Origin: Hoplostethus atlanticus
Lineage: Eukaryota > Chordata > Actinopteri > Trachichthyiformes > Trachichthyidae
Direction: 5' to 3'
Assembly: GCA_034670405.1 (NCBI GenBank)
Contig: JAXDDX010000004.1
Coordinates: forward strand, 9,821,501 to 9,885,500
DNA length: 64,000 bases
In this document: positions 1 to 11,087 of the stretch, piece after piece
Position numbering within the stretch: position 1 is the first letter of the stretch
Layout of the letters: each line of letters opens with the position of its first letter
Position numbers and translations under genes: made by a program
The notes under the pieces: generated by a model
What the model saw: only the letters and a program-made list of their open reading frames with translations
Told to the model about the DNA's origin: nothing
Databases searched by the model: none

Positions 1-1046
1 CCTCTCCTGTCCTGCCACGGCATCTGTTACTCCACTGGCTCCAGGGGCTGGCCTTGCTGTGGAAGTGGTGGCGAAGCCTGATGGTGTACAAGGTGTCAGG
101 TCTGAAGGGACAAGCCACAAAGCTGCTGTCCGTTACTTTCACATCTTTGACCTGGATGCTGGGCTACAAAGGGAAGAGAGGGAATGGAAAAAAAGTCAAA
201 CCGTCTTCCGTCAAATTGTGAGGAAAGTGGCACAAAAGAAAGCTTCCTCATTCTGTTCTTCCAGTGCAAATGGAGAAAGTTTGTAACAGGAAACAGTGGG
301 TTTTGTAGGAACTGTGGTCTCAAATAAATAGTTCACCCCAAAATGACAATGCTCTGGTTGTGCTGTACACTTGGACATGAAGGGACTTCCAGGTGTGCAT
401 AAGTATGAAATGTGTGAATGAGGCTATGTATGTATGATGCATGGTTGTGTTTGGCCATATTTATGTTCGTCAGACCTGTCCCTGTGGCGAGTACTCAATT
501 TGGGAAGTCAGGTTTCCGCGTTTTATCTCAGTTTCAGACACAGCGAACGACATAGGACGGTCCCAGGTTACCATCAGACACTGAGGTCTACCGTTGACTG
601 GCTCTACTCTGAGCAGATTCACTGGGGCCAACATCACTGAGAGTGAGGGAGAGACAGGGACAGATGAGGTTAGAAATAAAGACACAGAGAGGGAAAGAGA
701 GGGAGAAACAAATGAGAGAAAAAACGATGAAGGGTGAGAGAGAAGAGAAGTGAAGGGCTTTAATGATCGGATGCAATACAGCAGTTTCCATATAGAATAA
801 GACAGCAAGACATCCATACCTTCTTTTCTACCAGACTGACACCGGCGTGCTGACTTTGTGACACCGCTGGGGGAGTGTGCTGTGACGGCGATGCAAAAGG
901 TAAACGCCACGTTGGAGTTGTCGATTCCCACCGTGCAACTGGTGTCTGATGTGGTGCAGTTGAACGTTTCAATTACTATCAGAGGGCTGTTCCTCCCCCA
1001 GGGCATAGCACTACCCAAACCCACATACACAAACAAAGAAACATGT

Positions 1047-1098
<52 letters not shown>

Positions 1099-3476
1099 AC
1101 ACACTCATTGTCAGAGAGCTGTTCTTCCTGCTGAGTATAGCAGTTAAAACCACACAGAAGCAAATAAACCACACACATACATGCATGATGCACCAGCATG
1201 CACATACATGCACCATGCACCATGCACATACATGCACCATGCACCATGCGCACACTACAAATTACTGTTACTATATGCATTTACTGTTCGTGCTATGCAG
1301 AAATGTGTCTTCTCATCTGTATTTGAAATGCCATGTTGCTACTAATTTAATAGTAATAAACTAACAATCTTAGAATTCAGACAATTGTAGAAAGACAGTG
1401 AAATGGAAACTGTGTGCGTGTCATCTTAGCATTGTGATTAAATATCAACATTGCCATCAAACCCTCGCATGAATTGAAAGACGACCCATAATCATTTGCT
1501 TACAGCATAAAGGGTTTGTGTCAAACAATAACGACATAAATGACACAATGCAAAAATACAACGTTTTCTTAATGCTGAACATAAATTATGATGTTAACAG
1601 TTGAAATTACAACCTCTAACAGATTACATTTTGAAAGTACATTTTCAATTTATGGTGCTAATGTGACGCCTAACTCCTAAGAGAAGTAAAATACACTGAA
1701 ATAGTGTCGCCTTCATATCATATCAGAAATCAACCTCCCACTCAATATCAGACATCAATTACTTTCCGGTGTACCAGCTCCCCTGAGGAAATGCTTAAAT
1801 CAGATCTATAAGATAATACAGATTTCCTACACAGGCTCGGGGCAGACATGAAATAGCAGTTAGTTCTCAAGCTGATTCTTATTGTTATAAAATGGCTAGA
1901 TTAAAACTCTTTGTAATGCCAGAATCCTCTCTCAACTCATTACTGAAAGCAAATGTTGACCTGGAATCAAGAGTTTCATTCCAAACTAGGATTTAAAAAG
2001 TGACCCAACTTTTACAAAATGATTGGTAGCACAAAATGAAAACAAATTAGGGTACTTTTTAAAGGATAGTGCATGAGAATGATCCTAAATCAGATTCTAT
2101 TTATATTACAGTCATTTGGCAGATGCTTTTACTAAAGTGACTTACAAAGGTGATAGTTGACACTATGTGGGGATTGGACCCACAACCCTGACACTGAGAG
2201 TCTCATGCGCTACTGACTGAGCTGTCTGGGCCGGACTATGAATGCACCATGATTCAGCGGAATGAGGCATATACCACATACTCGTGGGTTCGAGCCTGGC
2301 TCACGATTTGTTTGTTGTCAGTCTGCAATGCAAAGTCCAGTAAAGCAGAAATAATTGAACAATTGAACAATTGAATAATTAAACTTTAACCAAAAGATGA
2401 AAGTTTCATCTCACCTACGCATCTTTTCAATCTGCAGAATGTAGTGGGTTGTGGTGAAGGGTTGGGGGTCTCCAGACTCCCAGCGGCAGGTGATGTTAGC
2501 TCGCTGCCGGAACACACAGTTCACCAGCCGTGGGGGTTGGGGGAGGGCCAGGGAGGTTGTAGGGGTGAGGGCTGGAAGGACTGGAAATGGAGATAGTCTG
2601 GCGTTAGGGGCATGGAGAGACAGGGGGAGTGAAAGTCACTGAAATTCTTCAGAAAGGAGGTTTGGAGTTCCCAGGATGGTTTGTTACATATCTTCAGATG
2701 CCATGCAAAAACATGGTGGTGACAGCCTAGAGGTGAGAGAAGTGGGCTTGTGACCGAGGCTGCCTGTTCAACCCTAACCTTCTTATCTTAACCCTAAACC
2801 CTGCAAAATGTGAATGTGGATTTCCAAAATGTCAACTCTCCACAAGCTGAAAAAAGGGAGATTTCCCCATGAATTCCCACGGATATTTTACATTTTATAT
2901 ATTATGTACCAGCAGTGGTCTGACTTTGTCCCAGGGTCATGAAACATTTTCTACAAGTAAGAGATGATGTCAGTTGTGAATTACAGCAAAAATGAGAAAA
3001 TTTGTGCAGAACAATGATAATATGCTTTCAAATGATGGATTAAGAAACAATCTGGGTGACGGTAAGAGAGCGGTTTGGATGAAAGATAAAAGGGGAAGGA
3101 AGTACAGATTAGGAAGGAAGAAGGAAGGAAGGAATCACCACATGTGTGGAGGCAGTCTATATAGTCACGCTGAGCCTGACATAACTTGAACGCCTACAGT
3201 GTAATCAACTTGCATCATTGCATGCCTGTATACACATGCAAAATTCTGTATCCACTATCCCCAAACATATAAACACATGCAAGTATTTGTAAACATACAC
3301 ATACAGTATATGCACACACTCACAAGTACATATTCACACACTCTGTCTTTCTCTCAGACAGTAATCTGTCCCAGACCAAAAGGAGAGACCATTAGTTTAG
3401 CATTAGACCTGTGTGAGTTACCTGAGACAAGACAGGCTCCCAGCAGGCAGGTCCACATGGCAGGGCTCAGCTCCAT
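1..3476 (-). CDS. Class I cytokine receptor, gp130/IL-12R-beta type; first five coding exons, partial at left edge
   Basis: Coding exons read on the minus strand are 3476-3422 (start MELSPAMWTCLLGACLVS, a signal peptide), 2580-2415, 986-832, 636-476 and 163 to the left edge. Splice phases agree at every join (1, 2, 1, 0). After the signal peptide comes a cytokine-receptor homology module. Its first half has the paired cysteines VNCVFRQRANITCRW and FNCTTSDTSC. Its second half contains CLMVTWDRP and ends in PWSQWSN; WSQWS is encoded at 43-29, about residue 220. There is no N-terminal Ig domain. The sequence after WSQWS (SNRCRGRTGE) resembles the end of this module in long signalling receptors, which suggests further FN3 domains and a membrane segment off the window. 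Human EBI3 lies beside YJU2 and SHD, so ebi3 is an alternative; il12rb, il27ra and csf3r-like are others. The acceptor of the third exon (986) has a poor pyrimidine tract and was chosen by phase. Family is secure, gene name is not. Confidence 0.82.
1048..1109. repeat. (CA)n microsatellite in receptor intron
   Basis: A nearly pure CA tract lies in the second intron of the cytokine receptor. It is followed at about 1175-1255 by short direct repeats of a CATGCACCATGCAC type. The long translations through it (CVCVCV) are not genes. Confidence 0.9.
2090..2236 (-). mobile_element. tRNA-Lys-derived SINE with fish-type tail
   Basis: Read on the minus strand, about 2234-2160 resembles a tRNA-Lys: GCCCAGACAGCTCAGTCAGT, then GCATGAGACTCTCAG, then a B-box-like GGTTGTGGGTCCAATCCCCAC. 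It continues into a tail at about 2150-2095 with AAGTCACTTTAGTAAAAGCA and TCTGCCAAATGACTG, the conserved 3' tail of many teleost SINEs. The anticodon loop and acceptor stem have diverged, so this is a retroposon, not a working tRNA gene. A second tRNA-like stretch with B box GGTTCGAGCC lies at about 2262-2305 on the plus strand. Confidence 0.75.
2722..2800 (+). mobile_element. SINE head fragment
   Basis: The segment contains GTGACAGCCTAGAGG and AGAAGTGGGCTTGTGACCGA, a degenerate tRNA-like head that is shared with the fuller copy at 13023-13190. It sits in the first intron of the cytokine receptor. Confidence 0.5.
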
Positions 3477-3499
3477 GACCACCAAGTAGTCTCTCCTGG

Positions 3500-5590
3500 G
3501 TCTGTGGCCCCACTCACTCTCTCTGCCCCATCACAGTAACAGTGACTTGGTTCAAGGACTCTACACACTGAACAGTTGAACAATTAACCAGGAGACCACT
3601 GGGCCCTTTGCATTAGCATCTGTGCATTAGCTTGGGATGTCACCCACTATGAGTCTATTCTGTTGCTACATGTCATGGTTTCCTTTTGTTGCCAAGTTCC
3701 ACTATAACATTCAAATGCCTTTCCAGCTGCTCTGAAGCCAAAAAGGGTGTTGTCACCTTCTTTGCATGAGGTTGCAACACGGGACGAACTGTACAACAAA
3801 AGTTTTTGAAGCATAGACAATATTACTTCCCATCGCATGGAGTATCAAAGAGTTGTACTAGCAAAAGGAGGCCTACTTTGACCCAGTATTGCATTTCTGC
3901 TTATGAAGTTTCGATCAAATTCAGTATGAATTAAGAGCTATCCAGCTGAATAAAAAAAACCTCACAACAACTTTAAAAAGGAACAAAACAAAACCGAATA
4001 CTAGCAAATGCCAGTTAGAACAAGTGAGAAGGCAGCCAAACTCTCTCAGCTCTCCCAAGCCAGAAGAGAGCCCTGAGAGGAGAGTGATTTCCGCCAAGCT
4101 CATATTAGGCTCTCATATTAGAAAACCTTTTTCCTGACAAGTGAGCCGGTTGCGATTTTGAATATGAATATTCATAAATATTCCAGAAAATGTATGTTAA
4201 ACTGAATTTTAATATGAGGTAATATATTTTCAATTGATTTCAATTGAACAAGTATGTTTCCATCTCCGAAATAGCTGAGAATGTAATGAATTTTGGACTT
4301 GGATACAAGTGTAATTTGTATTATGCTACTGTAATCAGAATTAGATTCATAATCATAATCTTAAACACAAAGTCACAAACATTAAAATGTCTGTTTTCTA
4401 AATGGATACTTAGCTAGAGATTGCTGAAACCTGCAACACAAGCAACCCATTTATCAAGTTACTAAAGTTAACATCAAAGTAACATGTCCAGCAATTGTCA
4501 CTCCACATGTTGTAGCGATGCCTGGGCCGTCCTGGCCACGCCCCCAGGCATGCACGCTCCAAAACGTTAAACAACATGTTAAACCACAGGGCAATGTACG
4601 GTGAAATAATAACTCAGAATAAAACTTTACAAATATCACAAGAAAACTTCTGCAACTAGGTGAAAAATGATACTGCAGAAAATCTGATATGATCATATGA
4701 GATCATAAACGATACAGGCACACACGTTTATGATAAATCCCGATATAATCTAGGAATATTACAGTGACAGTAGATTAGAAAAAATACCATACCGACGGCT
4801 GAGCGTCAGATACACTTTAAGCCCCTTACCTGAAAAACAAGCAGGAACTTCAAACCTACTTTGTCCTAAGGTCTTGATCAAAGGATGGCAGCACTACATT
4901 GTAGCTTTGCTGTAAACCTGTGTGACTTGCCTCATATAGTTATGAGAGTTGCCCACTTCCTCTTGCGCAAGAGCGTCTTTAGGGCGAGCCATACATTTTA
5001 GAATATTAGGTTTAGAATATTAATCATATATTAATATTAATTATATTATTAATGTATACATATATGAAATACTTATTGTTTAAAAAGCTGCGAGTTCAAC
5101 TGTCCATGATGTATTGTTGGACGACATGTGAGTCTCACTCAGTCCGTCAACAACGCAACGACGAGCCGCATCCTCAGACATCGCAGTGAGGATCACCCGG
5201 TCCGCCTCACTGCCAATTCCCGAGCCCAGTGTAGGGTCCGAGGGTCCCCCAGAGGTTCCTTGATGGGGCTCCAGGTGATCCGTTATTTAATTCAGTTGAA
5301 GTTACGACACGGCAATGTCTGTTTTGATCAACTATTCCATAAAAAGTTGTTCCAGTTTTGTACTAAATCAAATATGTTCATAATTTCACTGGGGACTGAG
5401 TTGACTCGTCAGCTCTCTGCCTCATATTAAACAATAACAATAATAATAAAAACCAATAAACTAATGGAAGTCTCAAAGCAATATTAACAACAATAGAAAC
5501 TTGGCCCTGGCCATTTGTTTTATAGTTTAAATGTGATTTTCTTGCAATTAGACATTAGACCTTGTTTATCCAGTAACAATAATGGCACTT
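3500..5590. other. Non-coding, AT-rich intergenic stretch
   Basis: This lies upstream of the cytokine receptor start. No exon with a credible domain or splice pattern was found. It is AT-rich with scattered short ORFs. About 5120-5270 is locally richer in CpG, but its 100-residue reading frame looks like nothing I recognise. Confidence 0.6.
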
Positions 5591-5825
5591 GTTGTAAAAA
5601 TGCATTATACAACACACACAAGCATTCACTCTATACTTGTGAGGACATTCCACCAGTTTTGATTCATTCCTTAACCCTTTACACTAAACTCCCTCCAACC
5701 AACTTCATACTTAACGCTATCCCTATCTAATCCTACTAATTCTTAACCATTAAAGTGCTTTTTCCCCTTGTCAGGCCTGGCAAAATGTCCTCACAACTTG
5801 TCCTAATTACACTACTTGTGAAGAG
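5590..5825. repeat. Interspersed repeat with terminal 'TTGTGAGGACATT'
   Basis: One end carries ACTTGTGAGGACATTCCACC and the other carries AAAATGTCCTCACAACTTGT, which are inverted copies. Between them is a run of CCTTAACCCTTTAC / CTATCC type sequence. I know this layout as a common teleost interspersed repeat, but cannot assign a class. Confidence 0.55.
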
Positions 5826-6012
5826 CTGTTTGAAGAGTAAGTTGAAGATTTGTTTTAAGGATTGCTCTTTAATGCAATTTGCAATTCAAATATGATACAG
5901 CAAACACCAAGAGGGTACTACAATAACACTCATAGGAAAGGAAATAAAAGTGTGAACAAAATTACTCAGGGACCAGATAGTGGCGTCATCCCTCCTCCAT
6001 TTTCTGTCTCAT

Positions 6013-8235
6013 CTATTTTGTCATACGTTTGCGGGGCAGGGGCAGACAGAGGTCCTGTAGCCGAGGCGAGGGGCTGGCTGAGAGGGCTGCCCGGCTAACC
6101 ATGTAGGGGTTGTAGCCCTCAAACAGAGCCTTCCTCGCTTTGGGACGAGAAAGCTCCAGAAGTCTCTCGCTGGCTGCTGCGTTTCTCACCGCTCTGGAGA
6201 CAGGCCAGCTCACCGGACGCTCACCTGTGTAGTTGGGGTGGTCGTGCTTAGGGGCTGGAAAGATAAAACAGCATGTCCTGAGATAAAGGATATGGTTCCT
6301 GTATATACTAGCATGTTGGAGCACTTTATGGTCATTTAGGGGAGTAATGACATTAACTGATGATCGGTTTCACAATAAAAACCCTTTGGTATATGCTTTA
6401 TGTGGCATCTTTTCATAGGCTGCAAAATCCTAGTGCTTCAGTTTCTTGTAAGGAATGCTATTCAAGGTTTCTTCACAACAAGGGATATGTTAAACAATGA
6501 GCAGCCACTGGAAAAGTCAGAATTTGCTCGGAGGTCAGGACAAGCTCTTGATTGTTGATTGAATGGGTTGGTGTCCTTTGTTATCTGAGTAACTATGGTT
6601 AGTTCCTTTGCTCCAGAGCGGTCCCAAAAAGGGTTGCAGGGGATTGAATTAGCAAGCATGTCAACAATAAATGACTGATGGTCAGCCTTTAGAGTTTCAA
6701 GGCCACTCTGCTGCCATAACAAGAAATAAAAGCAATAAGAAATAATAACAAGTGTCTTACTGGCAAGGAGCTCTATGTGTGATGATGCTTTGCGGGGTTT
6801 GTGGGACACTGGTGCACACTTGAAGTCGTGGGTGGAGCCCTCCAGACCCAGCCTTCTCTTGGGATGGGCGAGCTGACAAATCCGTGGAGTGGCGACTGCA
6901 GTCTGTACCACTCTACTCAGCTACACTCAGTTTTAGTTCATCAGCAAAGGTGATAATACACACAGAATACCACAATGTCAAATATAAATCCTTTAGAATC
7001 ACAAGCAAACAAACAATAAAATCCTGGATTAACAATCCCACAATGCATAGCACACCTGGCATCTCCTGTGGTTTCTGAACCGGAAAGAACGGATTCTTCA
7101 TTTTGTTCATAAAGAAATGATGCCAGGAAGAAGAATGAGACAATATCATCGCAGAAAGTCAGAACTGGGCAGCAACAACAAGTCCACTCCCTGGCACAGC
7201 TCAGCACACTGGCCATGGTCAGTTATTTTGGGCCATGATGATACTGTCACTTCCTTGCTCTTTCTTCCTAGTTGTCTCCCAGAAGTCCCATTTTTGAGGA
7301 AAAAAAACACCACAGCTTTTGAGCTCACCTAACAATAACCTATTTGTAACCTTGTTAACTGGTGAATTGAATCCATGTCAAACTTGTATACTCTAGGTGT
7401 TAGCGTTCAACTTATAATGTTGGGTATCATCACACTACTCCGGGTTTACCACTTGTATGTTCGACTTGGTCAGCTGTTCATTTTAAACCACCCAGTGGCA
7501 AACTTGGAAGGGTACCAGGTAGCTCGGACCACTTGAAAACACAGTAAATCCTCCAGAAATGGTGTGCAGCATTACTCACAGGCGCCAGTAGTGGGCGGTC
7601 GGGCTGCCAGCCAGCTGCAGGGAGGAGAGGTTGAGCCAGACAACACAGTCTCTCTGATGGAATGGCCTTCAGAGCCCATTCACTCACGGTCCATATGGGA
7701 GACACGCTGAGGAAAGGGAGATGGGTAGAGGGAGGAGAAGTGAGAAGAAAGGGGCAGAGGGAGATGAGGGAGGGGATGAGAGAGGGGAAAGGTAAGGGTA
7801 GATATAAGGTAGGGGTAAAAACATAAATAAAGAGTAAAGAAGGGGAAGAAGCAGACAAGATGGTAGAGTGGAAGAGATAGAAGGGGAAGGATGTAAGATG
7901 GAGAGAGGAGATGATTTTAGAATAGGTAGGAAGATAAAAGTATTCTCTCAAATCCAGTGATAACAAAGACAGATGAATGGGTGGATAATACATTATATTC
8001 ACCTGATTTGTTTAAGACCAGTGCATGACTTTTTGGTCCTACACAGCTGCGACCAGCGAGGTGTTAACTCTAACAAGAAAACATGATTACGCACGGCATC
8101 ACAAAAAAAAGAGAGAGAGAAAAAGAGAGAGGGAGAGACATACCAAAATTGGTAGTGGATCCAGTCCTTTCTGGTGGCATCTTATCCAGCCAGTAGACAG
8201 AACGACTGAAAACGAGAAAAGAGACTAATCAGAGA

Positions 8236-8283
<48 letters not shown>

Positions 8284-8364
8284 GAGGTCATGTTAGGCCT
8301 ACCGGTCTGGATATCTGAGCAGGTTGGGTTTGGGCCGAGCAAGCTGTTCTAGCCTAGCAGCCAT
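6013..8364 (-). CDS. theg/spmap2-like sperm microtubule-associated protein (THEG repeats)
   Basis: The start is MAARLEQLARPKPNLLRYPD at 8364. Exons: 8364-8303; 8205-8144 (or to 8140); 7706-7580; 6902-6761; 6254-6013, with stop TAG at 6015-6013. The product is about 212 residues. The THEG-repeat pattern (R-x-x-x-LA-x-PK) recurs as RLEQLARPK, ERLCCLAQP, RICQLAHPK, RLLELSRPK and PRLQDLCLPLPRK. SVYWLDKMPP also fits the family. THEG proteins are expressed in spermatids and bind microtubules of the sperm tail; human THEG is on 19p13.3. Joins 3-4-5 are clean (phases 0 and 1). The join between 8144 and 7706 is out of frame with the strong GTATGT donor, and in frame only with a weak GTCTCT donor 4 nt further. 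A repeat seen in the mammalian protein between these exons is missing here. Symbol (theg or spmap2) is likely but not given because of this uncertainty. Confidence 0.75.
8232..8280. repeat. (GA)n microsatellite
   Basis: Pure GA tract in the intron between the first two coding exons of the theg-like gene. A shorter purine tract precedes it at 8101-8138. Confidence 0.9.
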
Positions 8365-9120
8365 GATACAGGAGCTGATGGGGGAACCGGCTTTCCCCAA
8401 CAGGGCAGCGACACAACTTGTTACAGTCACTTATTACAGTGTAACCAAGCTTCACAGACACAACAGAACAAAATATTTGTTGGCACACAACCAGGGTCAG
8501 TGGAAATTGCTTTTGGTACATATATCATTAAGTAGATGACAACACATAATGGGTACAAACCTGAGTAGAAAATACACTGGAAACGGAAATGGAATAAACA
8601 AATAAAAATACAAACATTAAACAAAAAATGCATATGTGCAAAACAAATGCATGCAATAACTTTAGTTTATACTTTTACACTTCAGGTAGTAACGTTACGT
8701 TTGGTGAAGTGCTGCCAAAATTGCCCAACTAAACTAACGTTACCTCTAACAGTAGCCTACATGGTTTACATACTTTTAGAAAGCACTTTACCTGCCTAAC
8801 GGATTACTTAAGTCCAAGGTATTTATAAAGTGGACTATCCTCTATGGTCTTCAGGGACATTTTTGCTACTCAGTACGATGAAATAAGGTGATTATATGAA
8901 TACACATTGCAGTGTCGAACACAACTCAACAAACCGAACTCAAAATAACAGTAACGTTAAGCTTTAAGCCATCAACCACATAGGATGCTGCAATGTCTTT
9001 AACTAGATAAACATAGCCCACATTCGCTGAACAAGAAACACAAGAAAGGAATATGTTACATGATTTCTTGGTTTCCAACTTAAAAACGTGAATTGTTTCC
9101 TTGTTTCCAAGTTAGCTTAC

Positions 9121-9200
9121 CTGTAGCTGTAGTAGCGTGCAGACACCGACACCTGGCGGTTGCTAAGGTGTCAAGTGACGCCCGCGAGGTGGAGTTCACC
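9121..9200 (-). promoter_or_regulatory. Probable 5' UTR exon and promoter of the theg-like gene
   Basis: On the minus strand a strong donor (CTACAG then GTAAGC) ends at 9121, and a matching acceptor (CCCATCAG) lies about 8 nt upstream of the ATG at 8364. So a non-coding first exon is likely here, with a 0.75-kb intron. The exon's upper end is a guess. It carries GTTGCTAAGGTGTC (9159-9172), which resembles an RFX X-box. The stretch 8375-9114 is then the first intron and shows no coding exon. Confidence 0.5.
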
Positions 9201-9287
9201 AAAGATGGTCTATTTACATGTTGAATCTCTCGAAAGTAAAGCAAAACAAAACCAAAAAAATGGGCGTTAAACCTCACGCATTCGTGA

Positions 9288-9961
9288 CCCCTTAAGGGTC
9301 ATGGTGGGGATTTTTTTAAGCTACTTTTGCATTCCCTCGCAATACTTTTGCGTTACCTCGCAATACATTTGCGATCCCACTACTCTTGCTCTATTTGCCA
9401 CTCTTGACATGCAATGCCACGGCATGGATCAGCTCATAGAATTCTACAGTGACACGTTTAACTGCATAAAACGACGAGCGGTGATAGCCAATGGGTTAAA
9501 CGGGCCTGGAGTAGGTGGTCGAGTCTGTTCCCCGTCGGCAGGCTATGTGTTTCCCCTGAACCTGAACCTGAAATCATTCTCATTCCTATCCCCAACCAGC
9601 CGCCTTTTATGATGCTTAATCTGACCCCAACAGTACCACAACCCTAACCAATTATCTCGGTCTACTCCCGAGTTTTGTAATCTATCCAACCCTGCCAGTT
9701 TGACTGTTGTTTCAGTCATGTGTGTTCACTTGTGTTAAGGCATCTGCCATTTCGTTATTGCTGCATCAAAACTTTTAATTACAGTAACTTACAAGCAAGC
9801 ACTGTCAATCAGCGGGCTTTTGGTTAGCCCATTACAAGTTGCGAGGGAATGCAAAAGTATTGCGAGGGAATGCAAAAGTATTGCGAGGTAACGCAAAACG
9901 TATTGCGAGGGAATGCAAAAGTAGCAACAAATTAGAAATCCCCATCATGACCCTTAAGGGG
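9288..9961. mobile_element. 674-bp inverted-repeat element (MITE-like) with internal 21-bp repeats
   Basis: The left end CCCCTTAAGGGTCATGGTGG is repeated inverted at the right end (CCCCATCATGACCCTTAAGG). Inside the right arm, 9839-9923 holds four tandem copies of a 21-22-bp unit (TTGCGAGGGAATGCAAAAGTA). The left arm (9320-9375) has two to three inverted copies. No transposase is encoded. The TTAA at both ends could be a piggyBac-type target duplication, but it lies within a palindrome, so this is not proven. A related end occurs at 13971-14002. Confidence 0.75.
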
Positions 9962-10128
9962 CTCCGCAATACATACAACAGTGTTTATAGGGCAGTATTG
10001 TTAAGAGTATATTGGTGTTATTACAGTAAAATCGTCATTGAGCGTGGGTGCATCTAAGAGAGAGAAAGAGAGATTCAGAGTCTGGCCTTATTGTAACATT
10101 ATCCCTTTAGTCTCCCAGCAGGTCTCAC

Positions 10129-10293
10129 CATGAGCATCCTCCTCTGTCTCTGAAAGAAGTACTGCCGATGACGGATGCGCCTCTGGATCTCATTGCGTCT
10201 CTGAATGTTTGCGTTGTTTATATCTCTTCTGCGCTTCAGCAGCATGTAAGTCATCAGGAACATGAGAGACCGTAGCTTGTCCTCTTCTTCCAT
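10129..10293 (-). CDS. Orphan Arg-rich first exon (55 codons), unrecognised
   Basis: An ATG at 10293 opens MEEEDKLRSLMFLMTYMLLK, followed by a strongly basic stretch with many Arg-Arg pairs (RRNEIQRRIRHRQYFFQRQR) and RRMLM, then a good donor (ATG then GTGAGA) at 10129. Without splicing it would read on to a stop at 10099, 64 residues in all. No following exon was found towards 9.1 kb, where the 674-bp element lies. An acidic-hydrophobic start plus an Arg-rich block occurs in several domesticated transposase (Harbinger-type) proteins, but I see no catalytic domain. It may be the remnant of a gene, or an exon of one whose other exons I missed. Confidence 0.35.
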
Positions 10294-10299
10294 TTTATC

Positions 10300-11080
10300 G
10301 AATTCAACATTAAGTTATGTTCCAGGTAGTTTACTCAGAGGGAGTTTAGGGAGGATATTATTTGACCCTAGTGGATTTCCGCTCTTCTTGTTTGTGACTG
10401 ACTCCCCAGTAACCACAAAGTAAGGTGCTGCCACCTAGCGGCTGAAAATAAGTAGTGGGAAATACTCTCAATAATTTCGACAAAAACAAACCCTTTGCAA
10501 AACTAAATACTCAAGACTCAGGAGGGCAGATGGTGGGTGTAAAATAATGATTTATGTTTGGATTTAAAGAGATATTGTATCTATTTTCAAACAAATCAAA
10601 TTGAAATGGCCCTCCTAAACTCATACGTCTATTACTCATATATGCTTCTATTAACTACTGTAATAAAACTACTCCCCATCACTGATGATAGCACTATGGG
10701 CCCATTATGCATTACAATGTCCTACAGTATAACTGTGTTACAAAGTATATTGTCTACATTTGCTTCAAAAGATATTCACTCTCAGTTGACTTAGATAGTT
10801 TTTCCAAAATGCATTTGGTCACTCAACAGTTTCCCTGGAGTGGTTGATGGTTCAGTGCCTTGCTCAGAGGTACCTTCATTGAGCTACTGCTGCATCTTGC
10901 CTGTCACAAAATGTGTCCTGTCTTTTAGCTTCAACAATATGTTTCACAGCAAACATTTTTGTAGATAATGAAAACTCAAACAAAAATTAATTTAAGAGTA
11001 GGAAAAAAACATTTATTTGAAAGTTGGAAAGTAAAATGGTCTTAATGGCAACACAGTGAAGGGGAAAAGCAGGTGAAAAC
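10300..11080. other. Non-coding intergenic stretch
   Basis: AT-rich sequence between the orphan exon and the coiled-coil gene. About 10835-10925 contains GGTTCAGTGCCTTGCTCAGA, a SINE-core-like fragment. Nothing coding is seen. The 78-residue plus-strand frame at 10558-10794 has no recognisable features. Confidence 0.6.
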
Positions 11081-11087
11081 TGAAGCA

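Noticed and set aside
470-1255. 261-codon minus-strand frame
   Set aside because: Only its parts at 986-832 and 636-476 are exons of the cytokine receptor; the rest is intron and CA repeat read through.
2160-2235. tRNA-Lys gene on minus strand
   Set aside because: Anticodon loop and acceptor stem do not fit, and it continues into a SINE tail.
5128-5430. 100-codon plus-strand frame
   Set aside because: Somewhat CpG-rich start but no domain, no clear promoter, and composition typical of chance frames.
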